Source: an uncultured bacterium | GTDB taxonomy: Bacteria > Bacillota > Clostridia > Christensenellales > Borkfalkiaceae | Direction: 5' to 3' | Length of the DNA: 16,992 nt | NCBI GenBank assembly: GCA_934871445.1 | Contig: CAKXBD010000025.1 | Location: 2,616 to 19,607, forward strand | Shown here: piece by piece, positions 7,141 to 15,206 of the stretch | How the letters are laid out: each line of letters begins with the position of its first letter | Position numbering within the stretch: the first letter of the stretch is position 1 | Notes under the pieces: model-generated | What the model was told of the DNA's origin: nothing | Database searches by the model: none | Seen by the model: the letters and a program-made list of their open reading frames with translations, nothing else | Made by a program: the position numbers and the translations under genes

Positions 7141-8124
7141 TTATTTAGTAAATGAAGCCGATTTCAGTGTATAGACCAAGGTGCCTAAATTATAGGAAAT
7201 GGGGGTTTCCAATTTCAGCATGACGTTCCGCCAGGTATTGTTCGTCGCCGCCACGGTCTTGGCATAGTATGCGGTCTGCGTCGCTCCGGGGTTCGTCGCA
7301 TTGATGGCAATGGATACGGGACGATAAGTGATTGTCTTTTTGGAGGCTTGTCCGTCCACTTCAAATTCAAATTCGTCCGAGGCTTCCTCCGAAGGGACGA
7401 CTTTGACGGTCTGTACGGTTTCGGTCGAGGCGTTATACACGAGAAGCTGTTCGGAGGCGGTGAGGGACATGCCGCGGATCGCAAAGAGCAGTTCTTCGTT
7501 GTCGATGTAAGAATAGTCGTCCGAAATAGAAAAATTCTTGGTTTGTTCGGTTCCGTTTTCTTCCGAAAGATCGGTGAGTGTAGCTGTCCCTGCGGTACAT
7601 TTGTCCCGATATTCGGTGACCACCTTGTAGTGATATTCCGCATAGCACCCCGCGAGGGAGGATGGCGCTATGTTTATGGGAGAATGGCTGTAAACTTCCT
7701 TTTCGGAATAGATCGGCTGCAAGCCCGTCTGCGTGCTTCTGAACAGCACTTTGGAGGTGAGCACGTCGTTAAAGACGTCGGATACCTCCGAACCAAACAG
7801 GAATTGCACGGAAATTTCCAGCTTTGTCTGATAAGAATAAAACAGTTCGTTTTTTCCGTCTTCATTCGTGCGCTGTTCGGTGGAGAGGGTCGTCGTATAA
7901 GTCCCTTTCTGATATTCTGCGGAATAGCTGGAATTGAGTCCGCTATCCGCTTTTTTTTCCACGCTATAAACGAGCGTTTCGTTCGTACCCGGTGCAACGG
8001 TGTTGTTGCCTGTATTTTCGTACCAGTTGGCGCTGAAATTGGTGGATACGCTCGTGCTGCACGAGGCGAAGAGGACGGCGCTGAGTGCCGCTGAAATTAA
8101 AATAAAGGATTTTTTCTTTTTCAT
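7141..8124 (-). CDS. Predicted lipoprotein of unknown function
   Basis: This 327-residue protein has a clear type II signal peptide: MKKKKS, a hydrophobic stretch (residues 7-20), and a lipobox FASC with the lipidated cysteine at 22. It should be anchored to the outer face of the membrane. The mature part is rich in Ser, Thr, Tyr, Asn and Glu, with alternating patterns that suggest beta strands. No transmembrane helix, catalytic motif or known domain is recognisable. Only one further cysteine pair is present (in LAGCYAEY and RDKCTAG). The start is supported by GGAG on the minus strand (complement of bases 8132-8135) and by a good minus-strand promoter. The gene stands alone, converging on the tilS operon and diverging from addBA. 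I do not recognise a family for it. Confidence 0.85.
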   Translation of the reverse strand: MKKKKSFILISAALSAVLFASCSTSVSTNFSANWYENTGNNTVAPGTNETLVYSVEKKADSGLNSSYSAEYQKGTYTTTLSTEQRTNEDGKNELFYSYQTKLEISVQFLFGSEVSDVFNDVLTSKVLFRSTQTGLQPIYSEKEVYSHSPINIAPSSLAGCYAEYHYKVVTEYRDKCTAGTATLTDLSEENGTEQTKNFSISDDYSYIDNEELLFAIRGMSLTASEQLLVYNASTETVQTVKVVPSEEASDEFEFEVDGQASKKTITYRPVSIAINATNPGATQTAYYAKTVAATNNTWRNVMLKLETPISYNLGTLVYTLKSASFTK

Positions 8125-8201
8125 GAAATTACTCCGTCGGGGCGGGATTTTGCGTCTTTCGCCCGTCCGATTTTTTCTTTCTGATATTGCAGTCTTTATC
8201 C

Positions 8202-8230
8202 ATTATAGCATATATTTCGGAATTTGTAAA
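8202..8230 (-). promoter_or_regulatory. Minus-strand promoter of the lipoprotein gene
   Basis: On the minus strand, TTTACA (8225-8230) and TATAAT (8202-8207) are separated by 17 bases, and TGC precedes the -10 box (extended -10). The leader would be about 70 bases. Confidence 0.8.
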
Positions 8231-8288
8231 AACAAATTAGAGATTTCTGCAAATTTAATGTGAAAAAAAGCTGAAATTTTTTTGTCGG

Positions 8289-8300
8289 ATATGCTATAAT
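8289..8300 (+). promoter_or_regulatory. Probable addBA promoter (extended -10)
   Basis: ATATGCTATAAT contains an extended -10 (TGC TATAAT). The best -35 match is weak: CTGAAA at 8271-8276 with an 18-base spacer. The same 12 bases occur on the minus strand at 8202-8213 in the opposing promoter. Confidence 0.55.
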
Positions 8301-8353
8301 AGAAGCGGAAATACGGAAGTGCGGAGCATTTACAGGTATTTCCGCGCCCTGTT
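8295..8353 (+). repeat. Duplicated 59-base TATAAT-hairpin element, copy 1
   Basis: Starts with TATAATAGAA. The outer stem GCGGAAATAC (8305-8314) pairs with GTATTTCCGC (8336-8345). Inside it, AAGTGC (8317-8322) pairs with GCATTT (8326-8331, one G-U) around a GGA loop. It ends with the conserved GCCCTGTT. It matches copy 2 at 56 of 59 positions with no gaps. The three differences (8324, 8334, 8335) are all in loop positions. It lies in the predicted addBA leader; its function is unknown. Confidence 0.85.
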
Positions 8354-8355
8354 GC

Positions 8356-8372
8356 ACATAGCTTTGCTATGT
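8356..8372. repeat. Perfect inverted repeat between the two hairpin elements
   Basis: ACATAGC (8356-8362) and GCTATGT (8366-8372) are perfect complements around TTT. This could be a small hairpin or an operator half-site pair. It overlaps the first base of the second TATAAT box. Confidence 0.6.
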
Positions 8373-8430
8373 ATAATAGAAGCGGAAATACGGAAGTGCG
8401 AAGCATTTACGAGTATTTCCGCGCCCTGTT
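8372..8430 (+). repeat. Duplicated 59-base TATAAT-hairpin element, copy 2
   Basis: The second copy lies exactly 77 bases after the first. TATAAT is at 8372-8377 but no good -35 box is placed before it, so promoter activity is doubtful. The outer 10-bp stem and inner 6-bp stem are unchanged; the inner loop is GAA in place of GGA. A weak echo (TAATAATAGAGACGGAATTGCG) begins near 8436. Confidence 0.85.
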
Positions 8431-8489
8431 CGTGTTAATAATAGAGACGGAATTGCGCGCGGTATTTTTTGCGCGGGAGGAAAGAAATA

Positions 8490-11400
8490 ATGACGACGTT
8501 GATTCAAGCGTATACTCTTTCGGAGTGTATGGAGGCGATGGCCGAATATGCCTCCGCCTACGAACGCGCGGGTACGGCAAATCTGATTTTCTGCGAGGAC
8601 AGGCTTACGCTCATCGCGGAACGCGCGCTTGCCCGAGCCACGGGCGGGACGTTTCTCTCGTCCGTCACGACGTTTGCAAGGTTTTTGAAGTCGGAGGGAA
8701 GAATTTTGACGAAACAGGGTTCCGTCATGGCGATCGGGAACATCATGTCCGAATTGCAGCGGGAAAAGGCGCTGAAATGCTTTACTTCCGCCGCGGGAAT
8801 CAAAAACAACGCGAAGTGTGTTTACGAGACGGTTGCGCAGCTCGCCGCTTCCGAGGTGACGCCCGAAACATTGAAGGAGAGCCTCGAAGATTTGCCGCAG
8901 GACATGCTGAAAGATAAAATTTCCGATCTCGCCGCCGTCTATGAAGAATATACCCGTTTTTTGAGAGAGAAAGGGTATGTGGACGAGAGCCGCTATCTCT
9001 CCCTTCTTCCCGGCTGTATCCGCCGCGACGGGAATCTGAAAGGAAAAAATATTTTTTTCCTCTGTTTTACCTCCTTTACGGCGCAGGCGGCGGAGACGAT
9101 ACGAGCCGCGGTGGAGACCGCTGAGAATACAATCGGAATTTTTTGCGCGGGAGAGGAGGAAATTTATACAAATCGCGCTTCCTCCGTATTTTCGAGAATC
9201 TGTAACGAATCGGGAAAAAAGGTTCGGAAGCTCCTCCGCGGAATAAAACTCGACGGAGAAGCGGAAGTGCTCCGTTCGGGATTGTTCGAGCCCGAAAAAT
9301 TATCGGGCGAACGCATGCGGACGGATAAAATCCGTATTTTCGAGGCGGAGGACAAGAGCGCCGAAGCGGAATATATCGCGGCGAATATTAAAAAACTCAT
9401 GGCGGAGACGTCGAAACTTCGTTATCGGGACATCGCGGTGCTAGTGTCCGACGCGGCGTCGTATTCCCTTCCCTTCAAAAAGACTTTCGACGAATACGGG
9501 ATTCCTTGGTTTTTCGACGAAAAAAAGTCTCTGAAAAGGCATCCTCTCAGCCGCTTTTTGCTGTCTTGCTTCGCCGTCGTCCGCGAGGGGTATTCTCCCG
9601 CTTCCGTGCAGGCGCTCGCCCAAAACGTCTTTTTCGGAGACAGCGACGAATACAGGAATTATCTCCTGAAATTCGCCAATTACCGCGGCGGCGCCAAAAG
9701 GGAAATCAAATCGGGCGAACTCGTGGAGAACTATGACAGGGAAAAACTCGTCCTCTGTCGGGAAAAGCTCCTGAAAGCGACTGCGGGGATCGTGCGCAGG
9801 GGAACGGGACGGGAATACTGCCGTGCCGTACGGCGTATCCTTTCAGAGTTTTCCGTCGAGGAAAAATTGAAGGAACTGACGGAAAGTGTAGAGGACGCAT
9901 CCTTCAAGAGCTATCTTTCGCAGATTGCGGGTGCGCTCGAAAGCGTCCTTGCCGAAGCGGAGCTCCTGACGGGCGAAAGAAAAATGACCTCTTCGGAATT
10001 TGAAACGGTCTTGGCCGACGGATTGGACGCTACGGATATTTCCCTCATTCCTTTGAAGTCGGACGCCGTATTCGTAGGCGATATCACGGACAGCCGCATC
10101 GAAAAGGTGCGGGTGCTGTTCGCCGCGGGAATGACGGACGCCGTGCCGAGAACCGCCGACGATACCGCGCTCGTCTCCGATAAGGAAATCGAACGGCTGG
10201 CGGCGGTAAAGACCCTTTTGGAGCCTACCGTGGCCGAGGTGAATTTGCGGAGCAGAGAAAGTGCCGCTCTCAATTTGTGTACGTTTACCGATAGGCTGTA
10301 TCTGTCGTATCCCTTGGGCGCCGACGGTTCGGAACCCGCCCTCAGCGAAATTTTCCGCTATGTGGACGGCTTGTTTTCAGACGGAAAGGGAGCGCGCCTG
10401 CAAGCGGAAAAGAAACTTCCCGAAGAGGATTTCAAATATAAATGTTCTGCGCTCTCTCCCGCGATACGGGAATTATTGATTCGGAAAAACGAATTCGAGC
10501 GCTGCCGCGAGGATACCCGCCGCGAGTATTCCTCCCTGTATGCGGCGCTGGAAAAGCTCAGCGTTTCCGAACGTGACGATTATCTGAAAGAATGTAACGG
10601 ACAGATACGCATCGAAAGCGGAAAAGAGTTGTTTTTCAGGGAAGGGAAGATTTCTCCGACGCTGCTCGAAAGTTATTTTTGTTGTCCGTTCTGTAATTTT
10701 GCGTCTCAGGGACTCAAACTGAAAGAGCGGGAGGAAGCGACGGTGATGGCGGCCGATTCGGGAAATTTCGTACATGCGCTTCTGGAAGAGACGACGAAGA
10801 AGCTGGGTGAATTTACGAGCGAGGAGGACGCCCGCGTTTATGCGGAGAAGACGGGGAGAAAACTGCTCGAACGACCCCTGTATGCCGCGCAGTCGGATAC
10901 GGCGGCGGGCGGCTATTCTTCCGAAAGCCTTCTCTTTGAGGGAGTCGAAGTCGCGGCGGCGGTGTTCCGTCAGATACGCGCGTCGAAATACCGCGTCGAG
11001 GAGACGGAAAAAGCGGTAAAAACGGATTCCTTCCGCGGAAAGATAGACCGTATTGACGGCACGGATAAATACGTGCGCGTCATCGACTATAAGACGGGGA
11101 ATATCGACGATTCGCCCACTTCCTATTATACGGGCCGAAAATTGCAGTTAGAGCTCTATATGTCCGCGGTAAAGGGCAGTCGGATTCCCGCGGGGGTATT
11201 TTATTTCCCCGCGTCTGTGTCCTATGCAAAGAATACCGAGGGAAGATTCCGAATGAAAGGATTTTTGAACGGGGACGAGGAAGCGCTTTTGAGCGGCGAC
11301 GAAACGCTTTCCGAGGGCGGAAAGAGCGAATTTTTCGACGCGCAGCTCAAAGATAATTCGAGACTAGAAAAAGTCATGGACGAGGAGACTTTCAGGGACT

Positions 11401-11657
11401 TTTTGGACTATGCGGTATACGAGGCGAATCAGGGCGCGAAGGAGCTCGCGGGCGGTTTTATTGCGCCGACTCCGTATAAAGGGGAGTGCACCTATTGCAG
11501 ATACGGAGGAATGTGCGGATTCAACTATGATTTGACGCCCGAACGGGTCGAGGAGAGCATCAAACCCAAGGCGATTGCGGAGATCGCGCGCCGACATCGC
11601 GAAGGAAAGGATATAGACGAAGAAACGGCCGAGGACGAGGAGAAAGACAATGAATAA
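8490..11657 (+). CDS. addB: AddAB helicase-nuclease, subunit AddB
   Basis: This 1055-residue subunit of the AddAB (RexAB) complex helps process double-strand ends for RecA-dependent repair. The body resembles a degenerate UvrD-like helicase (VFVGDITDSRIEKVRVLFAAG is a family landmark). The C-terminal RecB-type nuclease domain has H762, D853 (GKID), D866 and K868 (VIDYK). Four cysteines frame it, C732 and C1000/C1003/C1009 (CX2CX5C), the pattern of the AddB iron-sulfur staple. Bacillus AddB starts with a Walker A motif; here that position reads MTTLIQAYTLSEC, with no GxGxGK[ST]. The protein ends in an acidic tail. The ATG at 8490 has GGGAGG 9 bases upstream (8475-8480); the TTG at 8469 would place that site inside the gene. 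It overlaps addA by 8 bases. Confidence 0.93.
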   Translation: MTTLIQAYTLSECMEAMAEYASAYERAGTANLIFCEDRLTLIAERALARATGGTFLSSVTTFARFLKSEGRILTKQGSVMAIGNIMSELQREKALKCFTSAAGIKNNAKCVYETVAQLAASEVTPETLKESLEDLPQDMLKDKISDLAAVYEEYTRFLREKGYVDESRYLSLLPGCIRRDGNLKGKNIFFLCFTSFTAQAAETIRAAVETAENTIGIFCAGEEEIYTNRASSVFSRICNESGKKVRKLLRGIKLDGEAEVLRSGLFEPEKLSGERMRTDKIRIFEAEDKSAEAEYIAANIKKLMAETSKLRYRDIAVLVSDAASYSLPFKKTFDEYGIPWFFDEKKSLKRHPLSRFLLSCFAVVREGYSPASVQALAQNVFFGDSDEYRNYLLKFANYRGGAKREIKSGELVENYDREKLVLCREKLLKATAGIVRRGTGREYCRAVRRILSEFSVEEKLKELTESVEDASFKSYLSQIAGALESVLAEAELLTGERKMTSSEFETVLADGLDATDISLIPLKSDAVFVGDITDSRIEKVRVLFAAGMTDAVPRTADDTALVSDKEIERLAAVKTLLEPTVAEVNLRSRESAALNLCTFTDRLYLSYPLGADGSEPALSEIFRYVDGLFSDGKGARLQAEKKLPEEDFKYKCSALSPAIRELLIRKNEFERCREDTRREYSSLYAALEKLSVSERDDYLKECNGQIRIESGKELFFREGKISPTLLESYFCCPFCNFASQGLKLKEREEATVMAADSGNFVHALLEETTKKLGEFTSEEDARVYAEKTGRKLLERPLYAAQSDTAAGGYSSESLLFEGVEVAAAVFRQIRASKYRVEETEKAVKTDSFRGKIDRIDGTDKYVRVIDYKTGNIDDSPTSYYTGRKLQLELYMSAVKGSRIPAGVFYFPASVSYAKNTEGRFRMKGFLNGDEEALLSGDETLSEGGKSEFFDAQLKDNSRLEKVMDEETFRDFLDYAVYEANQGAKELAGGFIAPTPYKGECTYCRYGGMCGFNYDLTPERVEESIKPKAIAEIARRHREGKDIDEETAEDEEKDNE

Positions 11658-14600
11658 TTTTACGGAGGAACAACGCGCGGCGATAGACGCGCGCGGAAAG
11701 ACGATTGTTTCCGCTTCCGCGGGCAGCGGAAAGACGACCGTCATGATTGAAAAAATCGTTCGGCTGATCATCTCGGGAACGGACGTAAAAGAGATTCTTG
11801 CCGTCACGTTCACGAAGAAAGCGGCTGCACAGATGAAGGAAAAGCTCAGAAAGGAGCTCATCAAGGCGATCAATTCCCCCGAAACCTCCTCCGCCGCGCG
11901 TGCGGCGTTGAAAAAACAGCTCGCGGAGGTTCCGTCGGCGGATATTTCCACCATTCATTCCTTTTGTTCCAAGCTCATTCGTTCTCACTTTTTTGCCGCG
12001 GGGGTGGACAGTGATTTTTCCGTGATCGCCGAGGACGACGCGGACGGAACAAAGCTGAAAAACGACGCGCTCGACGAGGTGTTCGAGGAGGCGTACGAAA
12101 AGGGCGAAGAGAATTTTCTGCGCCTTTTGTCCGTATATTGGCGCAAAAAGAGCGATAACCGCCTGCGCGGAATTTTGTTCGACACCTATTCCGCGCTGCG
12201 CATGCGCGCGGATTATAGGACTTTTCTGACGGAAAATGCGGCCTTTACCGAGGAAAAATTCAATCTCATCGTCGAAAGGCTGTTTTCAAAATTAAAGGAA
12301 AAGTGCATGTATTACGCCTCGCGCGCGGAGCGGGAAAAAATTTATTTCGAAGATATCGGCCGTGAAAAATCAAAAAATAATGCGGAGGAGCTTTTATCGG
12401 CACTTTCGGCACTTTTATCCTCGTCCGATTATTTTTCGGCCTGCGCGCTCCCCTGCCCGGGATTTTCAGTGAAGGAACGGACCAAGAAGGACGACACGGA
12501 GGAGATTGCCTCCCATATCGCCGCTTTGGCGGAAATCAGAGACAAGGTGAAGGGAATCTTTTTCGAAAATGCGGAAGTGCTGTCTCGGGAGGAAGAACTC
12601 GCCGCATATCTCTCGTCGGGAAAAATCGCGGAGAGCCTGACGGAATATCTTTTGCGCTTCGATGAAAAATACGGAGAGCTGAAAAGGGAGAGAGGATTGC
12701 TCGATTATAACGACCTCGAACATATCGCCTTGGAACTTTTATCCGTGCCCGCGGTGGCGGAAGAAATCAAACAGAAATACCGCCATGTATTTGTGGACGA
12801 ATATCAGGACGTCAATCCCGTACAGGAGAGAATCCTTTCCGCCGTGGGCGGAGAGAATGTTTTTCTCGTCGGAGATATCAAACAGTCGATTTACGGCTTT
12901 CGGGGCAGCAAATCGGTCTTTTTTGCCGAAAAACAAAGCCGCTTTGAAGCGGAAGCGGACGCTTCCTCGCTCTATCTTACCCGAAATTTCCGAAGTGCGG
13001 ACGCCGTGCTCGAAGCCGTGAACGCTCAGTTTCTTCTCGCCATGACGAAAGAGAATTCCGATGTCGATTATGCCGGCGGTTCGTTCATGGAGCGCGGGGG
13101 CAGGTATGCGTCGGACAGCGGGAGGATACAAATTCACATTTTAGCTAAGGAGAAGGAGAAAAAAGAACAGGAGAAGCGGGGGATTTATTCCGTGGAGGCG
13201 GGATATTTGAAGGAGAGGAGCAAGGCCTCCGCCTATGCGAAACAAATTCGCCATATCATCGAAAGCGAACGGAACGCGCGTTGGTTCGACGCGGACGAGG
13301 GCGTATTCAAGCGGGTGGAATATTCGGATATCGCCGTTCTTTCGAGAAAGAAAAACGGACGGATTACCGAAGTGATCTCCGCGCTTTCCGAAGAGGGGAT
13401 TCCCGTTACGGCCTCGGCCGCCGTCAATATCTGCGATTATCCCGAGGTAAAGGCTCTTTATGATATTTTAAGCCTCATCGATAACGCGGAACAGGATATT
13501 CCGCTCTGTTCGGCACTGCTTTCTTCCATGGGCGATCTCATCGCGGAAGACCTTTCAAAAATTCGCCTCGCTTATCCCGAGGAAAGATTTTTCCGAAATT
13601 GCTGCAAGAAATATTCGGAGGAAAAGGGAGATATCGTCGCGCATAAGTTGAATAAGTTTTACGCTTATCTCGAAACGCTTCGCCGTTTGGCCGCCGTGGC
13701 GGACGCGGGGGAGATCCTGTCGAAAATTCTTTCCGATACGCACATGGAGGCACGGCTTTTGTCTCGGGACAACGGTGTGGGGTGCCTGAAAAGGATACAT
13801 CGCTTCATAGAGGAAACGCTCAATCCCGAACCGCTTTCCGTACATGAATTTCTCGACAGGCTTCGCGCGCTCGGGAATTGTATCGAATACAGCGAAAACG
13901 GTGGGGAAAACGCGGTGCGCGTATTGACGATGCACGCATCCAAAGGTTTGGAATATCCCGTCGTCATTCTCGACGATTTGAGCGCTCCCTTTCACGGTGC
14001 GGACAGGGACGAGGTGCTTCTCGACGAGGAGTTTGCTCTCGCCCCCAAATGTTACCGAAAGGAAAATATGACGGTGTCGGGGACGCTTTTGAGGAAGTTA
14101 GCCGAAAAAAGGGGGCAGGAGGACAGCATTAAGGACGAACTCAACCTCTTTTACGTCGCCATGACGCGGGCAAAATACAGCCTTCATCTGCTTTTTACGG
14201 GGCGTTCTCCGACATCCGACGTTCGTTATGCAAAGTCGTTTGCCGATTTTGTGGATTTTTCCGTTTGGGAGAAATATATTTCAGACGAAAAGCCGTTCGA
14301 GCTTCCCTATCAGGAGAGAACTGCACTCGTGAGCCGTCCCGACGAGGAACTTTCGGACGAAATCGTGCGCGCCTTTTCTTGGACGTATCCCTTTTCTGAC
14401 GGAACGGATATACCCGTAAAAAGTTCCGCGACGGCGTTATTGGAAAGCTCGGATACGGAGAAGCCGAGGGAATATTCACGGGAATATTTTTCCGTGCCCG
14501 TTTTGTTCGAGGAGGACGAAGTCGGAAAAGGGGATTCGTGGAGATTGTCGGGAATAGCCTATCACGCGTTTTTGGAGCATTTCGACTTTTCCCTTTTATA

Positions 14601-15069
14601 CGGAACATCCGAGACGACGTCGGAAATCGCGGAAAGGGAGCTTTCGCGCATGAAAGAGAAAAAATTGCTTACCGCGGAACAAATCGCTTTGTTGAAAAAA
14701 GAAAAGATTTCGGAAATTCTTTCCAATCCCGTATTTTCTTCCCTGTCCGATATGAAACTTTATCGGGAACAGAAATTTTTAGTTTCTATGCCCGCGCGGG
14801 AAGTCCTGAAAGGGAAAATTTCCGACGACTGCGGGGAAGAAATTCTTTTTCAGGGCGCTATCGACCTTTTGGCGGTTTCTACTTCGGGAGAAGCGCGTAT
14901 CGTCGATTATAAATATTCTACTAAAGATGCCGAGACACTTCGGACGCATTACGCCCCGCAGTTGAAATTGTATAAAAAGGCGGTTTCCAAAATTTTACGG
15001 ATTGCGCCTGAAAAGATCCGCTGCTCGTTTGTGAATATTTATCGGGGTTTTGAAACGGAGGCGAAATAA
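11650..15069 (+). CDS. addA: AddAB helicase-nuclease, subunit AddA
   Basis: This 1139-residue ATP-driven UvrD/Rep-type helicase, with its own nuclease domain, is the motor subunit of AddAB. The Q motif FTEEQRAAIDA is at residues 4-14, Walker A SASAGSGKTT at 21-30, the DEYQD box at 383-387, then GDIKQSIYGFRG, VRVLTMHASKGLEYP, and motif VI with VAMTRAK (R840). The C-terminal nuclease shows H972 (GIAYHAFLEHF), D1072 (GAIDLL), D1086 and K1088 (VDYKYS), then APQLKLY. All catalytic residues of both activities are therefore present. The length is a little shorter than the Bacillus protein (about 1230 residues). Its start lies within addB (8-base overlap), and the ribosome binding site GAGGACGAGGAG sits in the addB end. 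No ordinary terminator follows; a hairpin with a long loop lies at 15052-15115. Confidence 0.96.
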   Translation: MNNFTEEQRAAIDARGKTIVSASAGSGKTTVMIEKIVRLIISGTDVKEILAVTFTKKAAAQMKEKLRKELIKAINSPETSSAARAALKKQLAEVPSADISTIHSFCSKLIRSHFFAAGVDSDFSVIAEDDADGTKLKNDALDEVFEEAYEKGEENFLRLLSVYWRKKSDNRLRGILFDTYSALRMRADYRTFLTENAAFTEEKFNLIVERLFSKLKEKCMYYASRAEREKIYFEDIGREKSKNNAEELLSALSALLSSSDYFSACALPCPGFSVKERTKKDDTEEIASHIAALAEIRDKVKGIFFENAEVLSREEELAAYLSSGKIAESLTEYLLRFDEKYGELKRERGLLDYNDLEHIALELLSVPAVAEEIKQKYRHVFVDEYQDVNPVQERILSAVGGENVFLVGDIKQSIYGFRGSKSVFFAEKQSRFEAEADASSLYLTRNFRSADAVLEAVNAQFLLAMTKENSDVDYAGGSFMERGGRYASDSGRIQIHILAKEKEKKEQEKRGIYSVEAGYLKERSKASAYAKQIRHIIESERNARWFDADEGVFKRVEYSDIAVLSRKKNGRITEVISALSEEGIPVTASAAVNICDYPEVKALYDILSLIDNAEQDIPLCSALLSSMGDLIAEDLSKIRLAYPEERFFRNCCKKYSEEKGDIVAHKLNKFYAYLETLRRLAAVADAGEILSKILSDTHMEARLLSRDNGVGCLKRIHRFIEETLNPEPLSVHEFLDRLRALGNCIEYSENGGENAVRVLTMHASKGLEYPVVILDDLSAPFHGADRDEVLLDEEFALAPKCYRKENMTVSGTLLRKLAEKRGQEDSIKDELNLFYVAMTRAKYSLHLLFTGRSPTSDVRYAKSFADFVDFSVWEKYISDEKPFELPYQERTALVSRPDEELSDEIVRAFSWTYPFSDGTDIPVKSSATALLESSDTEKPREYSREYFSVPVLFEEDEVGKGDSWRLSGIAYHAFLEHFDFSLLYGTSETTSEIAERELSRMKEKKLLTAEQIALLKKEKISEILSNPVFSSLSDMKLYREQKFLVSMPAREVLKGKISDDCGEEILFQGAIDLLAVSTSGEARIVDYKYSTKDAETLRTHYAPQLKLYKKAVSKILRIAPEKIRCSFVNIYRGFETEAK

Positions 15070-15139
15070 AGAAAAGCCGAAATAGGGCATTTTTCCGTCA
15101 ATGGCGCCTCGTTTCGACAAAAAAAGAAAACTTTTGGCA

Positions 15140-15205
15140 AAAATATAAAAAAAGAGCACTCCCAATCGGATTATAATTTCAAAAAACGATTGAGAGGTGC
15201 TCTTT
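15140..15205 (-). terminator. Minus-strand terminator hairpin over the start of the next gene
   Basis: AAAGAGCAC (15151-15159) pairs with GTGCTCTTT (15197-15205), and CAATCG (15163-15168) with CGATTG (15187-15192). In minus-strand RNA the middle pairs too (one U-G, one bulge), and the stem is followed by TTTTTTTATATTTTT. In plus-strand RNA the same place has a C-A mismatch and only a short U-run. In that direction the stem would bury the ribosome binding site GAGAGG (15192-15197). The loop contains TATAAT (15172-15177), which has no matching -35. Confidence 0.65.
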
Positions 15206-15206
15206 G

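Noticed and set aside
7348..8094. A 248-codon plus-strand frame opposite the lipoprotein gene
   Set aside because: The minus strand has a promoter, a ribosome binding site, a signal peptide and a lipobox. The plus frame has none of these and reads as a shadow.
8295..8430. CRISPR array
   Set aside because: Only two copies, each with an internal promoter-like box and hairpin, separated by an 18-base gap that itself holds an inverted repeat; no cas genes nearby.
15052..15115. Inverted repeat GAAACGGAGGCG / CGCCTCGTTTC as an addA terminator
   Set aside because: The loop is about 41 bases, one base is bulged and an A-run, not a T-run, follows on the plus strand. It could protect the 3' end but does not look like an intrinsic terminator.
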